Shown: in pieces, positions 11,915 through 22,729 of the stretch
Numbering within the stretch: the stretch's first letter is position 1
Layout: the number at the start of each line of letters is the position of its first letter
Assembly: GCA_037176905.1 (NCBI GenBank)
Contig: JBBBWG010004459.1
Span: 1 to 29,750, forward strand
Source: Azolla pinnata
Taxonomy: Eukaryota; Streptophyta; Polypodiopsida; Salviniales; Salviniaceae
Direction of reading: 5' to 3'
Length of the DNA stretch: 29,750 nt
The notes under the pieces: generated by a model
What the model was told of the DNA's origin: nothing
What the model saw: only the letters and a program-made list of their open reading frames with translations
Database searches by the model: none
Program-made: the position numbers and the translations under genes

Positions 11915-12730
11915 CCTAAACCCTAAAACTCATGAACCCTAAAACCTCAAAACCCTAAAATCCTAAACCCTAAAACCCTAAAACTCATAAGCCCTAAACC
12001 CTAAAACCCTAAAACTCATAAGCCCTAAACCCTAAAACCCTAGAACCCTAGAACTCATGAACCCTAAAACCCTAAAACTCATAAGCCCTAAACCCGAAAA
12101 CCTTAAAACCCTAAAACTCATGAACCCTAAAACCCTAAAACTCATAAGCCCTAAACCCTAAAACCCTAGAACCCTAGAACTCGTGAACCCTAAAACCCTA
12201 AAACTCATAAGCCCAAAACCCGAAAACCCTAAACCCTAAACCCTAAAACTCACGAACCCTAAAACCTTAAAACCCTAAAATCCTAAACCCTAAAACCCTA
12301 AAATTCATAAGCCCTAAACCCTAAAACCCTAAAACTCATGAACCCTAAAACCCTAAAACTCATAAGCCCTAAAACCCTAAACCCTAAAACTCATGAACCC
12401 TAAAAACCCATGAACCCTAAACCCTCACATTCATGAAGCCCAAACCCCTAGAGCAACTCGAGCCCTCGACTCTAAACTCCTAAACCCTTAAACTCGTGAA
12501 CCCTAAAAACCCTAGAGCATACTCCAGCCACCTTTTTACCCTAAACCCTAAAACCCCCGAAGCCGCAAGCCGTAAAGCCTCATGAACCCTAAACCCTAGG
12601 GCAACTCGCAACCCTCGACACCCCTAAACCCGAAAACCGAAGAAACCCTAAACCCTAAAAACTCATGAACCCAAAACCCTCAAACCCGATAAGCCTCAAA
12701 CCCTAAAAACTCATGAGCCTAAAGCCGGAG
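11915..12730. repeat. Interstitial telomere-like CCCTAAA array with higher-order units
   Basis: Roughly 800 bp of degenerate CCCTAAA/CCCTAAAA copies are interrupted regularly by ACTCATGAA or ACTCATAAG spacers. A larger period of about 126 bp is visible: the block TAGAACCCTAGAACTCATGA at 12041-12060 recurs with one change at 12167-12186, followed in both cases by similar downstream order. Decay increases toward 12730. This is plant telomere-type sequence, but too divergent to be a working telomere. Confidence 0.9.
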
Positions 12731-13167
12731 AGCAAATTAAGCATGTGCCAAATTCGGTAAGCGCTCGATGAGTTCAATGTTATAGGGGAGTTTGTTTAGT
12801 CATGTTCCTTTCACACACCTGTGTGTCATTTTTGTCTCGCAAGGTGTGAATCCGAGATCAATGACAGTACGAGTAAATAAAAGATATAATATATACAAAG
12901 TTTTGCTTGTTATTTTTTTCCAGATAGTGATTTCCTTTCAATCAGTTAAAGAGATGAACAAGGGATACATTGAGTATATCGTCAAGAATGGGATCGTTCT
13001 GCCGAATCTAGTATGGGCCGGCTATAAAAAAAGAAGTTCCTGGAACGTTCGATTTGCTACACGCGGGGCTGGAAATCATCGGGATTTCCACGGAGAGAAC
13101 ATTCGAAGATGGGCCAATCGATGAATCGCAAGGCGTTACGATCCAAAAGAAAAAGAGTTAAAAAAAA

Positions 13168-13230
13168 ACGCCTGACAAGCTTATTAATTACACTTTAACG
13201 CCTGCTAAAATTAGAAATCACAAATCGACG
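13168..13230 (+). repeat. Dispersed AACGCCT repeat, copy 1
   Basis: The core ACTTTAACGCCTGCTAAAA is preceded about 32 bp upstream by a second ACGCCTGACAA. The block matches, in inverse orientation, the segment 22664-22729 over its whole ~65 bp (about three quarters identical by eye), and in direct orientation the segment 22402-22470. The family is unknown to me; it looks like a minisatellite-like or MITE-like non-coding repeat. Confidence 0.6.
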
Positions 13231-13944
13231 AGCCCCCCAGTTAGTTAATTCATCGACGCTTTAATTGATTAGATTCTAAAAATCAGCAGCATCCGCGAAT
13301 CGGAAACAGCAAAAGGGAATCGATCAGTACAAAGCCGGAAAACGACTGGTAAATAGCAGGCGCACGATTAAGAATCGACGAACGTGAGAAGAGACAGATG
13401 GGAGTGATTAGTAAAAAGAGAACGATAGGATCGATCAGCGAGAAGCGATCAAGGGAGTAACAGTGGTAAGGAACGGGAAAAAAAAAAATTAAAAAAATCA
13501 ATTTAGCTGGAATCGATCGGCGTTCAGTTCCGTATTTCTGACTTCAGAAGGCGCCAAAACATAAGCGAATAAACTTGCCCAGGCATTGGTTTTTTCCGTA
13601 GCTTTACAGTGTGAAAGAGGAGGGGACAAAACTACGACTCCGTGGGCAAAACAACTCCACTTCGACAACAAGCCGCGGAAGAAGCTTTTCCTTGTTCTGT
13701 CTGCACCCAGGTGCCGATGCGAAGTCGGTTACAATGCAATGCACGATTATTGCGTGCGATCCTAACGATCGCCACCTTTACAAAAACAACATCGATTCGG
13801 ATGCTTTTGTCCCCTAACATGTCTGGCGGTGGGGGGGTTAAAGCTTGGCATTGGGGCCAGACAAGCGCATGTGCTCGCGATTGAACAGTTGCATTGACTT
13901 TGTTCGCACCCACGCCGTAAGGCGCACAACTTACGAGCATTCCG

Positions 13945-13964
13945 TGCATGCATGCATGCATGCA
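13945..13964. repeat. CATG tetranucleotide microsatellite
   Basis: Five consecutive GCAT/CATG units form a self-complementary alternating purine-pyrimidine tract. Similar tracts occur at about 16796-16812, 22919-22930 and 22974-22993. Confidence 0.9.
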
Positions 13965-14927
13965 AATTGATCTGTCTCCCCGAGATTCCAGTCTCTCAGC
14001 TCTTCCAGAAAAGGTCCCTATCTGTCTATCGTTCATACCGACCGTCTTGTAGAAACGGAATCATCGGGCACAGCAACACTCCCGTTGAATCGTTCCCCAT
14101 ATGTTTATATATATATATTATTTGCATGAATTCGGTCGATACTGTATGCGAGTTAAGCTCGCTCGAACGTTGCGGAAAAGCCGGCTCGATTCTCGCCGAA
14201 ATCGTTCCTGCTAAACGATTGCAACGGGCGATTCCTCCGCCCCCAATCGGAGTCTAACAAAAAGCTGTTGCGGGTGAAACTCCTCCATCTTCAGGGATCT
14301 CCAATCTGGTCTCTTGCCATCGATTTCTTTCTTCCACGTAGAGCACCGACAATTCTTGTGCGCAACACGCCGCATCGTGGAAGCTCCCACCGAATCAGAG
14401 GTTGTGCCACATGAATGCTGTCTTCAAGCACTATTACAGTGACATGGTAGGATGTTAGTTAATCCAGCTGTTCAGCAAGACTTTCATTTCATGGGGAGAA
14501 CTCTCATGGCAGTTAATACAGTTGGTAATGACACTGGCTTGGCAACTTTTCCAAGCTGGTTTCATGCACACACAGCCACACAAAAAAAAAGAAAAAATCC
14601 AACTCTTTTTTCATTTATTTCTCATACAGAACCAAAACAACTTCCCCTCAGCTTTGCATTGCTTGCTCAGGGAAGAGCAACCATGGTTTCTTCCCAGCAT
14701 ATGTAAAAAGTGTGTATATACAACTCAAATAAAGAGGCCGAGAAAGAGCGAGCTCTAGGGCTATGGTGGAAGCAAAATGGCCTTTGGTTATCAGTTGGGC
14801 AATGAATAAAAAACAATGGGCAAAGCTTGCTCTGGAGGGAAACAGCAACGGCGGGAAGAAGAAGCCGGAGACCCGATTCCGGGCGTGTTTTGTAATGCTC
14901 AAACTTCTCCTTCATGGAGGGCCTGTC

Positions 14928-15120
14928 GAGGTTTTAGGCTTTAAGGGCTTTAGGGTTTAGGAATTAGTGTGATGGGCTTAGGGAATAGGGGTAAAATTTT
15001 AGCAGGGCTCCATGCATGGGATTAGGGTGTGTTATATATATGGTATCAGGGCATTTAGGGCTCCATGGGATTAGGGTTTTAGGGCATTAGGGTTCTAAAT
15101 AGGTGATCAAGGTAGTAGGA
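14928..15120. repeat. Degenerate TTTAGGG-like sequence downstream of RBOH
   Basis: Repeated TTTAGGG, TTAGGG and TTAGGGTT motifs (for example GGGCTTTAGGGTTTAGG at about 14945 and GATTAGGGTTTTAGGGCATTAGGGTT at about 15070-15095 in parts) are interspersed with two CTCCATG.ATGGGATTAGGG blocks. It lies just beyond the RBOH stop codon and probably overlaps its 3' UTR on the opposite strand. Confidence 0.65.
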
Positions 15121-15265
15121 TTCAGGATTAGGGTTGAGCTCTGTTTTTTTCTTTTTGATCAGTTCATAAGCTTTTTTAATTTCAGCTTCTCTTGTGAAAG
15201 TGAGTTAGGTTGTCAAATTGAAGGCTTCCTTTTTCAATATTCACAGTGTGTCATGGACCCTCATC

Positions 15266-18200
15266 CTAGAAGTTCTCCTTGTGGAATTCAAACCTTGTAC
15301 AGGAGGAGTGGTTGTAAGCCTTGACCAGATTCTCCAGCTCCTTTGCAAGCATCAATGGACCACAATAGAACACCCCTGTGTGTTTTTGTTTGATTTGTTT
15401 ATTTCATGAAAACGAGGCGTAGAAAAAAACATCAGTAAAAAAAAAAGAGAGAGATCGATTCGATCGGAGAAAAGGAATGTGTAATTTCCCCCAATTGCAT
15501 ACCGATCCTCGAGTCTTTGTGTATGTTTGCGACGCGGGAGAAGACCTTCTTCCAGTTGGGGCGAGCAAAGTGGGTTCTCACCTGCCATGTCCCAAAAACA
15601 CCTTCAGACATAAATGTTCTCACAGCAAAACCAACCAAAAAGGAAGAAGAAGAAAAAGGGAAGAATGCAGCAAGTGGGGCATGTGATATATCATGCAAAA
15701 CAGGTGGCCTTGTGAGCATTGCAAAAACCACAGCAGCACAGCATCATGTGAGTCCTTCGACGATGTAAAAAACACAACTTGCTGCAATGGTAACCAACTG
15801 AGACATGTGAACAGGAAGGAGGTGCTGAAATGTGAAGGATTTGGCTTGGCATATTATGTGCATGCGATGCTGGACATGTTTGTGTGCATGTGAGCAGGTT
15901 TTCTGATGATGGAGCTGAAGATCACAAGTCCTACCCGTGTTCCGGAAACAATGTCGACCCCGTTCTTCGCATGGTGTAGGCTTTGAACCATCGTGATAAG
16001 AGCAGATCGGGCATCGCCTTCCTCGTACACACTGGTCAGGTAGTTATGCATCTCGATCACAGCCTGCATTCTTGGAAAGACCAGATTACGTATCCAATCC
16101 TCTGTTGTATGTGTGTATAAGCATATGATGGTGTCCAATGATCGACATCTAACCTGGTTATCTTTCTCTGCCACTTCATTCATCACCCCCCGGAACCATT
16201 CGAAGGAGCCTTGCTCCCTCGTAACCCAATAGAAGTACGCGTTCGTAGGGCATCTGTGCTTCTTCTTCTTCCTCGTACACGCACCGCCCTCTGGTAGCTT
16301 CACGGAGATGGGAGATTCCAAAGAGCTGTTGCTCGACGAGTTCGAGCTCGAAACCGATGTAGAGCTTGTGCTCGAATCCTGCAAGGAAACGTTAATTTAC
16401 ATTTGGAATGCGTTCTGGCTGATATATCGCAATCCAGCGACAATCTACACTATGGGGGTTTAGAAGGGAATTCGCAGCTATTAACATGAATAGAAGACTG
16501 CTGATCCGTGAGCTTGATAGCATTCAGCATCTCTTTCAAAATGCTGATGAAAGGGGTCGCTCCGATCCCAAGCCCGACAAGCAAGAGGACATCATACTTC
16601 TTATAATCCTGCGCCGGGGCCCCATAGGGTCCATCTATCCGAAGCCGTGGAAACCTGCAAAGAACATTTGACACATTCTAATGTTGAAGACTTGCAGAAT
16701 CTCAGCTTGGCTTTGGAAGGACTAAAGCCTGCTGATACAAAAGTACCTAACAGGGATAGATCAACTGTAGATATAAAATAAATGGATGGAAGGATGCATG
16801 CATGCATGCATGTATCAATGTACATGTGTATATGTACCGATGAAATTTGCTGGATGTCTGAGAGAAGTAGAATCGTACCTAATTTCAGATCCATATTTGC
16901 ATTCTGCTCGGAGCAAGCCACTCTTTCCACCAGCTGGGGGCTCCATAATCTGCCAGAAACAGCATTGATTCAGTTGTACATCATTGTTTCAGCTCAAATG
17001 GCATCGGTGACAGGATGAGTCTTGCAAGCTCTCGGAACACTCGCCTCCGAGAAGATTCTCTTCATTTCCAGGGTCCAATCACCGCAAGTCCTGATGTGAA
17101 CACTTAAGACATCATCTCCAGGGGCAGAGGTAAGAGAGAATGGATGCCTGCATTGAGCAAAAAACAAACATAGAAGAGAAGAGTCATATTTCCTGGAAAG
17201 AGAACAAGAATCTATGAGAGGAAAAAGGAGAACAACAAGAAGAACAAGAGCCTGCATTCCTACCATTCAAAGGGTGACACATCTGGGCATTGCAAGAATA
17301 TATACATTCCACTCTTATATTTGAATCCAGGAGGCTTGGCCATATGAAGGGCTAACACATTTCCAGGATAAATTGCAGCCTGCATTCACTTGGCAGACTC
17401 TGTTGTAAGCCTTTGAAATATGAACATGCAGCATAGTCTCATGGGAGCTTACATAAAAACTCATGACAGCCCACCTTAACCACAGTGACAGAGTAATGGC
17501 CTGCTCGCAATGCCCTGAGCATTCGTTCACCAGCATATAGAAGCAGGGGACCAGACAAATACATCCATGTCTGTTTGTATCATCAATGAGCCATTTTGTT
17601 TTCAGTTTCTCATCATGGACTGTAAATACCAAACATAAACAAATGACCAATATATAGTTCGATGATCGTACCGATTTCTGCCTCCAATCATGGTTGAGAT
17701 ATAGATACTGTGAGTGAACAATCAGTAGCACATAAACGATCGAGAAGAGATGATGGGAATACCAAAAAGCGTTGAATCCGGTCATTCTATGCAAAGGCCA
17801 TGGCAGCTTCACCATGTTCCTTCTAAACCACCTCGAAGCTAGAACGAATGCAATGACCATGAGAACCACCATGATCACTCCTGTCACACCCTCCACACCT
17901 TTCACTAAATCCAGGTAAGTAGGTTTCACATAGTTGAAGCTCGGCCCTAAGTACTTCAGAAAGGTTTCCTCGTCGCTTCGAATCAACCGAGGAAAGTCAC
18001 AAGTCATGTGAATCCCAGCGTGCGCTAGTACGCCCACTGCTATCGCTAGTGCAATGGTCTGGATATTGAGACGATTATGGAAACATGAGTTCAATCGAAC
18101 CAATCAATCCCAGAAGAAATATATTTAATTTGCTGTGCCTAGTAGAAGCATAAGATTGACTACCTTGTGGAAGTTGATGTTATCATCAAAGGGAACAATC

Positions 18201-21049
18201 GTACCGAGAAACGTCGACCGGAGCCAAGTGATTGTATTTCTACATACAGGGAGGAGGATGAGAGCCATGTTTAGTTTGAGGGTTTCAGCAGCACCTTTAG
18301 CAGTGCAGACACAGTAGCCCATTATCTGAAAAGATGCCCTGTTTCTGTACTGAAAGAACTTCCATGTGAATAGGCCAGCCATTGCCAGAATCCAAAGCCC
18401 CATCACCCACACACGCTGCCAATTCTCGTCCAATCGGTACATCACTGCCATCGACAACCTATGGAAGATATTCCTTCGCTTCGGCGGAAATGTCTGGCTC
18501 AGGGTTTGGCTGCAGTTACTCCCAGTGTCTTGTCCGAATCGCTCGCAGTCTTTACCTTGCAGCAAAGCCTCAAATTGCCAAAGCTGCAAATCGTGGCCGA
18601 TGCATGATGAGATGAATGTGTATGGCTTAACATCCCAAACAAAATGTAAGGAGAGCATCAAACCTCTATATAGCCAAGATTGTGAGGATCTAGCTCTTCC
18701 ATTATCAATGCTGCATATTCCTCTGCTTGGTCTCTGAGTTTTAGCAACCGATTGGCAGAAGCACTCAGTGCAATGACCTTAGGCAATCCAAAATAAGGGG
18801 AAAATGTTAAGGCTTGTCCAACTGAAAAGAGAAGCATGCCATGAAAGCTGAGTTTATATCGATCCAACACACCTCCTTGACCTCTTCTTCAGTGATTCGT
18901 CCATCTCCATTCTTGTCGCACCTGCGCACTCGATCTCTCTCATCTCAGAGAAAAAAAAAGGGCATGGCACAGAGCTAATGCATGAGCAAGAGAAGCATTC
19001 CAGACACTCACATGTTGAAGCAACAGAGAGTACACTCACATGTCGAAGAACATTTGTACTCGAGAATCGAAGCTTTGGTTTGCAATCCGTGCCCAAAAGT
19101 CTTGGAGCTCTGTCAGAGTGACGTATTCGTGCTTGACACCTTGCCTTCGGGCCAATGCATCAAAGAGCTCGGTCGCAAACTCGTCAGAATCTTTCATTCC
19201 TGTGAGAGAATTGTAGATGTGCTTCACATATCAGGTGAAGCCTAAGCCCCTTGATCCCCACACATCAGGTAGAAGACTTATCAAGGGCTCTACCAAAATC
19301 TTACATCACAGCTCTGTACATTGTTTATGCCATGAAACCCTAATCAATGTATCCAGAAAGCCAAGCTCAAACCCTAAAAGCATGGCTTTTGTTTAGTGGA
19401 TACAGCCACTTAGCAGCTGATATACAAAGCATTACCATTGAAACCAACGTCGCCATCACCAGAATCTAACCAAGTGATCATAAAGCTTGGAACCCTGAGT
19501 TCTATCTCAAAACCCTAATTTTTGTGATAAATACAACCACTTAGTAGCTGATAGACAAAGGATTACCATTGAAACCAACATTGCTATAACCAGAATCTAA
19601 CCAAGGATCATAAAGCTCGAAACTCTGAGCTCTATCCCAAAACCCTAATCAGGCTAGAGAATTGTGGTAAATACAGCCACTTAGTAGCACTGATATATGA
19701 AGGATTACTATTGAAACAAGCATTGCCTTAACCAAAATCTAACCTAGAGATCATAAAGCTTGAGACCGGATTACCATTGAAACCAAGATTGCCATAAAGA
19801 CAACTAAGAAAAGCTTGAAACTCTAAGCGCTATCCCCAACTGACATGGCAATGAGTCAAAGAAAAACAAAGGATTACTATTGGAGCCTACATTGCCCTCA
19901 CCAGAATCCAACCTAGTGATCATAAAAGCTTGAAACCCTAAATTCTATCCCCAACTGCAATTGTTTTGAATCAACGTAGAACAAACCTCAACCCTATACA
20001 TGCCATGCACTGGAATTAGATGGCTTAGCCATCAAAATGACCGAAAATTCACCAAAAGGAGCACAATCCATATAAAGCAAGACGTCTGTTTGAGAAATCA
20101 TGAGAGACTGGTTAAGGAAGCGCCATCGCTAGGCATATCGATATGGATCAGGGTTTCGATGCTTCGTACCGATGCAATAGCCGAAGTCTGCACGAGCAAG
20201 GAGCCCATCAGTCGAGGCGAGCCGATAGAATCGATCTTCCACCGCTTTCCATTGATTGTTAGGACCAACCTCTGAAGCTTTACTGATGAATCGGAGGCTC
20301 TCAAGTGCAAAGCCTGTGCTCGATTTGCATCTCCCCAAGAACTGATCAGACCTCGATTCCAGTGAATATAGATCATTCCCAGAGAAATCCCTGATTCTAA
20401 TCTTGCTTGAGCCGGAGCTATGGAAAGCTTGAGCATCTGCAGTGATGGTGCTCAATTCACCACTAGCATTCGGGTTTCTGATACAATAAGGTTCTCTGTC
20501 ATATGACGAAGAAGAGGAAGGAGCAGTCGAGCTCAACTTGTTCATGAACTCGCTCATTCTCTGAGATGGAGACTTGTGAGATTCTGCGGAAAGCTCCTGT
20601 GATTTCTGCTTTGTGGCTTTCTGATGATGAGATTGCGATGAAGGAGTGGTAGTAGAAGATGAAGAGGCTTTCCTCTTCTCTTCTCGCCATAGCTCAGACA
20701 GAGTCTTCTTCTTCACGTTCGGGTGTCTGTTGGGCTCCACCATATCCAATGCAGAAGAAGAATTCTCTCGCATTCCTCTTGTAAGAAGCGATGAGTCGTC
20801 GTCCCTTACATCTACTGTTATCTCTCTCACCATATCCAAATGCTCTACTCCTTCTGCTTCCGCTTCTTCTTCTTCCTCTGTCTTCTCTGCTTCTTCTCCT
20901 CCTTCCCCTGCTCTGCTGCCGCCCACTGCTGCTGCATTCACAAGCTTCCATGGCAGCATGGATCCTGCATCATCAGCTCTGTCGATATCCACCACTCTCC
21001 GCCTTCTTCCAAGGTCGAACGAGAAGGATCTATGGTATGTTTGCAGCAT
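15266..21049 (-). CDS. RBOH: Respiratory burst oxidase homologue (plant NADPH oxidase)
   Basis: Fifteen minus-strand coding exons: 21049-20170, 19199-19040, 18921-18873, 18777-18664, 18583-18164, 18058-17672, 17570-17475, 17379-17264, 17147-17045, 16949-16879, 16654-16486, 16378-16154, 16063-15935, 15581-15503 and 15375-15266. Phases join throughout to 1035 aa ending in FHKENF. The first in-frame ATG is at 21049, with an in-frame TAG upstream. The enzyme moves electrons from cytosolic NADPH through FAD and two haems to apoplastic O2, forming superoxide at the plasma membrane. Visible parts: an acidic, Ser-rich N-terminus; an EF-hand loop [12 protein letters not shown] (residues 349-360) and a second loop starting at Asp393; a ferric-reductase membrane core with His554, His558 and His643-644; HPFSLTSAP for FAD (742-750); GLGIGATP for NADPH (826-833); and FYCGP (1002-1006). 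The Ser-rich loop at 856-890 and the N-terminus are longer than usual. The exon 9/10 junction uses a GC donor; the exon 11 donor (CAT|GTTAAT) is weak. The RBOH subgroup is unresolved. Confidence 0.95.
16950..17044 (-). other. GC-AG intron in the RBOH gene
   Basis: The minus-strand donor is TCGGAG|GCGAGT and the acceptor is TTTCTGGCAG|ATTATGG, giving a 95-nt intron in phase 0. Only this choice yields the family motif order FSE-(3 residues)[12 protein letters not shown]. The nearby GT donors either shift the frame or insert or delete conserved residues. GCGAGT fits the known consensus for GC-AG introns (strong AG|GCRAGT). Confidence 0.8.
19381..19970. repeat. Diverged tandem repeat of ~130 bp in RBOH intron 1
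   Basis: Five copies of a unit that starts GATTACCATTGAAACCAA (19431, 19561, 19703, 19769 and 19872, the first lacking its G) continue with CCAGAATCTAACC, GATCATAAAGCTT and an AAACCCTAA-like end. The spacing is 130, 142, 66 and 103 bp, so two copies are shortened. The repeat fills most of the 970-nt first intron (19200-20169). Confidence 0.85.
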
Positions 21050-21234
21050 ACTGACGCACTGGAGATATGGATCCAAAGCTCTCTCTTTCTTTCCCCTTCT
21101 TGCTAGGCCCTAAGCAATGGCGGAGGCGATGAAGATGCGGAAGAAGGAGAAGAGGAAGTGGGCATAAGCATTGCTCGGCAATGCAGTGATGCGCGATGGA
21201 GTTCCTCTGGTCGACACGTCGAAGCGCTGAGCAT

Positions 21235-21425
21235 TGCAGGACGGATCAATGGAGTCCTTCTCCGGAACAAGAAGAAGAAGAAGAAGGAGAAGGAGAAAGA
21301 AAGTAGAGAGGAGATGGTTGGCACTGTCAAGCTCCGAGCACCGTCAATGGAGCTCTGCTCTTCCAGAGAAGAAGAAGAAGAAGAAGAGGAGGAGGAGGAG
21401 GAGGAGGAAGAGCCGAACAGAACAG
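21235..21425. repeat. GAAG purine tract upstream of the RBOH start
   Basis: The plus strand carries long GAA/GGAGAA runs (21270-21305 and 21368-21412). On the RBOH sense strand these are TTC/TCC pyrimidine tracts 200-370 bp upstream of the start codon, probably in the leader or promoter. They resemble the Y-patch/CT-rich elements common near plant transcription starts. Confidence 0.7.
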
Positions 21426-21654
21426 AACAACCAGGAAATTAGGGTTTCCATCATAGCCATGGGCCGGAAAAGACACAGTCCCGAGAAGCATTGCTCGTGG
21501 TGTGGTTGAAGATGATCATGGGTTGCCTGTGGGGAATCGCAGAGAAAAGAAGAAGCAAGAAGCAAGAAGCAAAACCGAAGCAGAAGCAGAAGCAGCAGAA
21601 GAGAGGGAGAGAGAGAGCAGCGATGGAGTTCTCTCTCTAGGAAGGCAGCATTGA

Positions 21655-21910
21655 ATGCAGTCTGAGGGCGCTGCCTGCTTTTCTCTCTCTTCCTCATCGC
21701 CATCGTCGTCTTCATCTTCTGCACCTTCTGCTGCTGCTGCTTCTTCTTCTTCATCGTCGTCGTCTTCCTCTTCTTCTTCGCCATCGCCGTCTGCAGGGGC
21801 TTCTTCTGCTTCGCCATCTCCTTCTTCTTCGTCTTCGTCGCCATCGCCATCGCCATTTCTTCTTCTTCTTCTTCTTCTTCTTCTTCTTCTTCTTCTTCTT
21901 CTTCTTCTCG
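21655..21910. repeat. TTC/TCG pyrimidine triplet tract
   Basis: A 250-bp tract of TTC, TCG, GCC and TCT triplets ends in about 17 perfect TTC units (21857-21908). Open frames through it encode only Ser/Pro or Leu runs on the plus strand and Glu/Asp or Lys runs on the minus strand, so it is treated as a microsatellite and not a gene. Together with the GAA tract at 21235-21425 it could form a long imperfect inverted pair. Confidence 0.8.
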
Positions 21911-22401
21911 CAGAATAATTTGTTTTCGGAAAATAAATCGAAATAAATTGTTTCTTTTATTTTAATCAGGGGAAAAAATAAAGAAAAAACCTCACGCGCA
22001 TTAAATGCGGATTTTCTTTTTCCTTTTTCCCCTATTTTCCTTTTTTTCTCCCCTTTTCAATTTCTTTTTTTTATACATCGAACAATTAATTCCCTGTTTT
22101 TGTTTTTTTTCCGCTCTATTTCTCGGCCCCGCTTTTTTTGGGCTTTTTCTGGAATTAAAAAACTTAATTTCCCGCTTTAAAATTCCGATTTCTTTTTACT
22201 TTTACGCTCCATTTCGATTTCTTCCAAAATTTCCGTCCCATTTTAAGCAAAATAGCGCCACTTATTCTTTTTCCGTTTCGGTAATTATCGCCGAATTTAT
22301 TACCATTATTTTAATGTTTTCATATCCGGTTTTTGTTCCTGCTAAAAAAAAAGGAGAATCACCAAAAAAAAAGCACGCTAAAAAATGCTATAGATTACAT
22401 T

Positions 22402-22470
22402 CTCAAACGCCTGCTAAATTTCAGAAACTACAAATTTAACGCCTAGTTAGCACCTAATTGACGCTGTTAG
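22402..22470 (+). repeat. Dispersed AACGCCT repeat, copy 2 (left arm of foldback)
   Basis: Contains CAAACGCCTGCTAAATTTC, then ACAAATTTAACGCCTAGTTAG and a further TTGACGCTGTTAG, so a unit of about 30-35 bp is reiterated. It matches copy 1 at 13168-13230 directly and copy 3 at 22664-22729 in inverse orientation. Confidence 0.6.
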
Positions 22471-22663
22471 CATAACGTTCATTGATCTTATTCCTAATCG
22501 TGTTTCCCTCTGAATTGATTCCCTTCCTGTATTCGATTTATTTTACAATGCAATGAATTGATTAAACGCGTTAATCTGGTATACTAATCAATGAATTAAT
22601 CGGATGATAATTGAGCTCACATTTATGTGAATCAATTAGCTGACTGCTCATTGTTTAGAACAA

Positions 22664-22729
22664 GGCGTTGATTTGTAATTCTTAGTTTTAGTAGGCGTTA
22701 AAATGGAATTTATAACTTGTTAGACGTTT
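22664..22729 (-). repeat. Dispersed AACGCCT repeat, copy 3 (right arm of foldback)
   Basis: The reverse complement reads ACGTCTAACAAG, then a 14-nt A/T spacer, then TTTTAACGCCTACTAAAA and TTACAAATCAACGCC. It aligns along its whole length with copy 1 at 13168-13230. With copy 2 it forms an inverted repeat about 190 bp apart. Confidence 0.6.

Larger units (their letters stand above)
12731..15265. other. Intergenic region without a supportable gene
   Basis: This region lies between the telomere-like array and the 3' end of the RBOH gene. A 110-codon open frame at 12792-13124 and several shorter frames on both strands (13283-14960) have no recognisable domain, no splice partners and overlap one another. 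The region contains the dispersed repeat at 13168, a CATG microsatellite at 13945-13964 and degenerate TTTAGGG sequence near the end, which are listed separately. Confidence 0.5.

Noticed and set aside
11375..11926. 183-codon Arg/Gly-rich frame, and 162-codon antisense frame, across the telo-box cluster
   Set aside because: Both arise from G/A-rich repeat DNA in which TTAGGGTT recurs, with no conserved motif. The region is better explained as regulatory or repeat sequence upstream of the CCCH gene.
11915..12730. A true chromosome end
   Set aside because: The repeats are degenerate, have regular non-telomeric spacers, and are followed by two intact genes on the far side, so the array is interstitial.
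12792..13124. 110-codon open frame on the plus strand just after the telomere-like array
   Set aside because: It shows no recognisable domain, has an A/T-rich composition like non-coding DNA, has no splice partners, and overlaps the region before the dispersed repeat. It is not enough to call a gene.
17019..17044. A standard GT donor for RBOH exon 9 (A|GTGTTC at 17040 or CCT|GTCACC at about 17019)
   Set aside because: The first shifts the frame unless a different acceptor deletes conserved PP residues. The second inserts eight extra residues in a conserved block. The GC donor at 17044 gives the family length exactly.
19381..19970. Possible CRISPR-like array in the RBOH intron repeat
   Set aside because: The units are long (~130 bp) and diverged, spacing is irregular, spacers are not unique, and the context is a plant intron.
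21050..21076. N-terminal extension of the RBOH protein starting at 21076
   Set aside because: The codon there is TTG. The first in-frame ATG is at 21049, and an in-frame TAG lies upstream.
21655..21918. Ser-rich open frame in the pyrimidine triplet tract (and a Lys/Glu-rich one on the other strand)
   Set aside because: Open only because the DNA is a triplet microsatellite without stop codons. All frames give homopolymer-like proteins.
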